Shown here: in pieces, positions 35,636-38,664 of the stretch
Numbering within the stretch: the first letter of the stretch is position 1
Layout: every line of letters begins with the position of its first letter
DNA from: Bacteriovoracaceae bacterium
Lineage (GTDB): Bacteria; Bdellovibrionota; Bacteriovoracia; Bacteriovoracales; Bacteriovoracaceae
Direction of reading: 5' to 3'
DNA length: 38,664 nt
Assembly: GCA_018675575.1 (NCBI GenBank)
Contig: JABGXW010000021.1
Coordinates: forward strand, 1 to 38,664
Notes under the pieces: generated by a model
The model's input: only the letters and a program-made list of their open reading frames with translations
What the model was told of the DNA's origin: nothing
The model's database searches: none
Translations under genes and position numbers: made by a program

Positions 35636-37222
35636 ATGTTGAAGCTCAAGAGCGCTCTATTTCTCTTACTTATAATACTCTTTAACTCTCACTCTAGTAT
35701 GGCCATGGCAAATACTGGTGATGATTTTCTGGCTCAAATAGCAGCTATTAGAAATCTCAATTATAGAAATGGAGGTTTTAATGAAAGGCTCTATAAATAT
35801 AAAGATAATTTTATAAAAATTCATAACTTTACACTTAATTATGGATCAAAGGTTCTTGAGAAAATTTCAAATGGAGAGAGCTTAACTGGTCATGAGCTTA
35901 CACTTATTCATGAAACTTTATCAGTGTATAGTTTTCTTGCAAAATACTCTAATGATTTTTTAAAAGACATGGCCCCAAAGAAAAAATCTAAATTTCTCAC
36001 AAGCCCTGAGATTGACAAGCTTGAAAAGAACCTGCAATGGTTAGAATTCAAAACTCTATTATTACAATATTTCAAAAATGTCTATATGGTTTTTTATAAG
36101 AATGAAACTTTGAGGAGAATTATTAAAAATCAAATCCGTTCTGAGAATAATCAACTTTACAGATTCAATGAGGTTGCAGACTCTGTCTTAAATAGATCAT
36201 ATAGAAGAAACCTTGAATTGGCATTAAAGCTATATCTTTCAAAAGAAAAGATCATTTTGAAAGAAACAGCTTTAAATACGTATACCGACTCTATCAAAGC
36301 AACAATTCCTTATTTACTCATGAAGTCTAAAGTAGGTCTAAAAGAATTTGCTTCACAAGAAGGACTTAGGGCCAATGCCTTTGATAATTTGAGGGATGGG
36401 TTTTCTGCTCTAACTCATAGTCTAAGCTTTGCTTTTGGATCTGTAGCAGGAAACGTCTCATGGAGAAAAGGTTATTTAAATAATGATCACGAAGCTCTAA
36501 ATCACATAAAAGAGAATCTTAAGCCTCTAGATCTTCTTTTTGAAAAAAGGGGTTTTGTTTTCACTGATCTTACAATACCTGGAAATTGGGGACATGTGGC
36601 AGTTTGGTTAGGTACAGAAGAACAATTAAAAGAAAAAGGGTTGTGGGATACTGCTGAAATCAGTCCTTACCAGGATAAAATCCAAAAAGGGTACAGTATC
36701 TTCCAAGTAAGAAGATGGGGACTGGAGTTTAGTACTTTAGAAAATTTTATGAAGTTAGATGAAATATCTATCGTTAGGCATGAAAACATATTTAAAAGAA
36801 GTCAAAATGCAATCAAAAGAGTTTATAAGAATTTATTCAGCCAAATAGGAAAGAGTTATGACTTTGGTTTTGATGTGATGACCACTAATGAAATTACTTG
36901 CACAGAAATTATCACTCTGTCCTATGGCGATATTGTGTGGCCTACGACTTTTACTCTTGGAAGAGTAACCATTTCTCCAGATGACATGGCAGAAATATCT
37001 CTACAAACCGGTTCTCCGTTTAAAACAATTACTTATCTGAGAGGACAAAAAGATCAAGGTGCATTATATCTAAATAATAATGATTATGCTACAGCTTTAG
37101 GCTTTAAGACCATCATAAAAAATGACCTTTTGATATCTTTGAAACCTCAATCTCAGTGCGATAACAATAATGATTGTAAACTTGAATATCATGAAATCCC
37201 CTACCGAGGCTCGAAACTATAA
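35636..37222 (+). CDS. Exported YiiX/YebB-like NlpC/P60 (permuted papain-fold) cysteine hydrolase
   Basis: The ATG at 35636 is preferred: AAAGGAAAG precedes it and it opens a signal peptide (MLKLKSALFLLLIILFNSHSSMAMA), giving 528 residues. Residues 30-290 are a mostly helical region of unknown function. The catalytic part (about 295-470) has the permuted order: His320 in GNWGHVAVWLG first, then the nucleophile Cys422 in NEITCTEIITLSYGD. That order is typical of YiiX/YaeF/LRAT-like enzymes, which act on lipid or peptide amides and esters. It is longer than simple YiiX proteins because of the helical N-terminal part. Its TAA overlaps the ATG of the alpha/beta hydrolase gene. Confidence 0.85.
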   Translation: MLKLKSALFLLLIILFNSHSSMAMANTGDDFLAQIAAIRNLNYRNGGFNERLYKYKDNFIKIHNFTLNYGSKVLEKISNGESLTGHELTLIHETLSVYSFLAKYSNDFLKDMAPKKKSKFLTSPEIDKLEKNLQWLEFKTLLLQYFKNVYMVFYKNETLRRIIKNQIRSENNQLYRFNEVADSVLNRSYRRNLELALKLYLSKEKIILKETALNTYTDSIKATIPYLLMKSKVGLKEFASQEGLRANAFDNLRDGFSALTHSLSFAFGSVAGNVSWRKGYLNNDHEALNHIKENLKPLDLLFEKRGFVFTDLTIPGNWGHVAVWLGTEEQLKEKGLWDTAEISPYQDKIQKGYSIFQVRRWGLEFSTLENFMKLDEISIVRHENIFKRSQNAIKRVYKNLFSQIGKSYDFGFDVMTTNEITCTEIITLSYGDIVWPTTFTLGRVTISPDDMAEISLQTGSPFKTITYLRGQKDQGALYLNNNDYATALGFKTIIKNDLLISLKPQSQCDNNNDCKLEYHEIPYRGSKL

Positions 37223-38019
37223 TGAATGAAACTATACAAGCCCCAATCAAGTCAGAAACATATAATTGGATTCTCTTACGTGGTCTTTCTCGAGAAGTTA
37301 GACATTGGGGAGCTTTTCCTAATATTTTAAAAAGTAAAAATGAAAGATACAGAGTATTCCCTTTGGAGCTTCCTGGTAATGGAAAAAAGTTTGGAATAGA
37401 TTCAAAATCAAGTCTTATTGAAAATGTTGAAGATTTAAGAAAAGAGTTTCTTGAGTTACGAAAACAAAACTCTGGAAATTTCGGAGTTATTGCAATTTCA
37501 CTGGGCGGTATGGTCGCTTTAACTTGGGCAGACAAATATCCGGATGACTTCAAAGATTTAGTTGTTCTTAATTCTAGTGCTGGTGATTTAAGCTCTGTTT
37601 TTAAGAGACTTCAACCTGGTGCTATGAAAGAAATTTTCAAATTAATATGTAGTTCAACTTATAATGATAATATATATGATCGAGAAAAAACAATACTTAA
37701 AATGACTACAACAATGACTCCTCTGACTGATGAGCTAATAAAAAAATGGGCCGACTTTGGGCAAGAATACCCAATGACACGTAAAAATGTTTTCAGGCAA
37801 TTATATTCTGCTTTAAAATTTGTGGTCCCTAAGAGGTTAAAATGTAATACATTAATACTTTCTGGTGCAAAAGATTCCTTATGCCATCCACAATGCTCAG
37901 AGATTATCGCCAAGTTATATAATTCAAAATCTGCCGTCCACCCAGAGGCGGGGCATGATCTAACTTTAGATGATCCAAATTGGCTAGCATCACAAATAGC
38001 AGAAAATATTCATCTATAA
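37222..38019 (+). CDS. Alpha/beta hydrolase
   Basis: 265 residues, cytoplasmic (no signal peptide). Nucleophile Ser93 is in AISLGG (GxSxG variant with Ala first), and acid Asp218 (SGAKDSLCHP) and His245 (PEAGHDL) complete the triad. ILLRGLSREVRHWGAFP near the N-terminus supplies the oxyanion-hole loop, and LELPGNGKKF follows strand 4. BioH- or lipase-like thio/ester hydrolysis is likely, substrate unknown. It is coupled to the cysteine-hydrolase gene by TAATG, so the two probably serve one pathway on opposite sides of the inner membrane. Confidence 0.88.
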   Translation: MNETIQAPIKSETYNWILLRGLSREVRHWGAFPNILKSKNERYRVFPLELPGNGKKFGIDSKSSLIENVEDLRKEFLELRKQNSGNFGVIAISLGGMVALTWADKYPDDFKDLVVLNSSAGDLSSVFKRLQPGAMKEIFKLICSSTYNDNIYDREKTILKMTTTMTPLTDELIKKWADFGQEYPMTRKNVFRQLYSALKFVVPKRLKCNTLILSGAKDSLCHPQCSEIIAKLYNSKSAVHPEAGHDLTLDDPNWLASQIAENIHL

Positions 38020-38083
38020 TAGAAATTGTCATAAGCCGGTAAAATTATTTTTCGTAATTATGTAGAAGTAGATATTTACTAAT

Positions 38084-38664
38084 TTATCTTATCTTTTTTT
38101 GTTTAATATCAGGCACTTGAGCAACGGCTTCACCGTATTGCCTTTGTAAGTCTTTGTGATGTACTTTTTCTTCTCGTATAAGCTCTTCTAATTCTTTTAT
38201 TTTTGGTGCAGGGTTCACCATTATTTTCATACTTTCTTCAATTTTCTCAATACTAGAGATGAGGTCTGAATATCTTCCATAAATCCCCATTTCATATTGT
38301 ATATTTTCTCTTTTGTTAATTCCATCTTCAATTTGTTGAGTCTTATCTTCAATCAACTGATGAAGCTTATCTATGTCATCTTCATGAGTCTTAATTTCTT
38401 CCTTTAGTGAGTCGATTGATTGCTCTTGTTGATCAAGCATGCTTTTTACTTCATTTATTTGCGCTTCATTAATAGAAGGAAATTCTTTTAATATTTGTTT
38501 TTTTAGAATTTCTAAATCTTCCAAATCTGATTTATATTCTCGAAGAAGTGATTCTGAACCAATGAATGTTCGTTTCTCATCTTCAAATATTTTAATTTTC
38601 TTTTTGCATTCAGCAATTTGAGAAAGTAGTTTCTTCGAATCTGACTTTTTTGTAAAGTGCTGCC
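38084..38664 (-). CDS. Partial coiled-coil protein (N-terminus outside window)
   Basis: The reverse strand is open from the stop at 38084 to the window edge, giving 192 visible residues. The internal TTG at 38524 is not a needed start, because the frame continues without a stop above it. Almost the whole sequence is heptad-like and charged (LKEEIKTHEDDIDKLHQLI, IEESMKIM, IKELEELIREEKVHH). It resembles long coiled-coil scaffolds or SMC-like arms but cannot be assigned. It is convergent with the alpha/beta hydrolase gene, with 64 bases between stops and no clear terminator. Confidence 0.75.
   Translation of the reverse strand, partial: QHFTKKSDSKKLLSQIAECKKKIKIFEDEKRTFIGSESLLREYKSDLEDLEILKKQILKEFPSINEAQINEVKSMLDQQEQSIDSLKEEIKTHEDDIDKLHQLIEDKTQQIEDGINKRENIQYEMGIYGRYSDLISSIEKIEESMKIMVNPAPKIKELEELIREEKVHHKDLQRQYGEAVAQVPDIKQKKIR

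Noticed and set aside
1..38664. tRNA, rRNA, CRISPR, insertion sequences, prophage or defence islands
   Set aside because: I looked for cloverleaf-like sequence, regularly spaced direct repeats, transposase or integrase motifs and found none.

Overview
This is an AT-rich (roughly one third G+C by eye), tightly packed chromosomal segment from a Gram-negative bacterium. A Na+-pumping NADH:quinone reductase operon, several lipoprotein-type signal peptides, a LysM/beta-barrel outer-membrane protein, an HD-GYP response regulator and a CFI-box protein with a C-terminal anchor together suggest a marine member of Bdellovibrionota, most like the Bacteriovoracaceae (Halobacteriovorax/Bacteriovorax). That assignment is inference from gene content and composition. 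No rRNA, tRNA, CRISPR array, insertion sequence, prophage or conjugative gene was seen, and no gap between genes exceeds 300 bases.

Layout. 1-3609 (-): a partial lipoprotein gene, then a 1047-residue subtilisin-family lipoprotein protease ending in a good terminator. 3779-5574 (-): a small zinc-binding-type protein, a DUF2797 protein and endonuclease III (nth). 5619-7094 (+): a dacB-like D-Ala-D-Ala carboxypeptidase, convergent with a PAP2 phosphatase (7147-8130, -). 8294-9664 (+): a REC-HD-GYP regulator whose stop overlaps the end of the nqr operon. 9661-16720 (-): complete nqrABCDEF-apbE-nqrM, encoding the six-subunit sodium pump plus the flavin transferase and the maturation factor it needs. 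Upstream on the same strand are ychJ, a methyltransferase and a MATE exporter. 19395-20111 (+) is an unrecognised protein.

20131-27784 (-): thrC, thrB and fused thrA (aspartate to threonine) behind an exonuclease-DinG helicase. 27875-28953 (+): a four-helix membrane protein, BolA and a CGFS monothiol glutaredoxin (iron-sulfur/iron homeostasis). 28981-31098 (-): a YebC-family translation/regulatory protein and a secreted CFI-box protein. 31215-33349 (+): an exported rhodanese translationally coupled to a class-IV aminotransferase, then rpsD with its own near-consensus promoter and a strong terminator. 33410-34072 (-): a NadD-like nucleotidyltransferase. 34128-34415 (+): a small hypothetical. 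34463-35443 (-): a LysM/beta-barrel protein. 35636-38019 (+): an exported YiiX-like permuted NlpC/P60 cysteine hydrolase coupled to an alpha/beta hydrolase. The window ends in a partial coiled-coil gene.

Most of the window is housekeeping. The parts most worth following are the YiiX-like/alpha-beta hydrolase pair, the LysM-barrel and CFI-box envelope proteins, a possible GIY-YIG-like fold in the DUF2797 protein beside nth, the rearranged Fe-S cysteines of Nth, and a window-wide excess of the palindrome GGCC.
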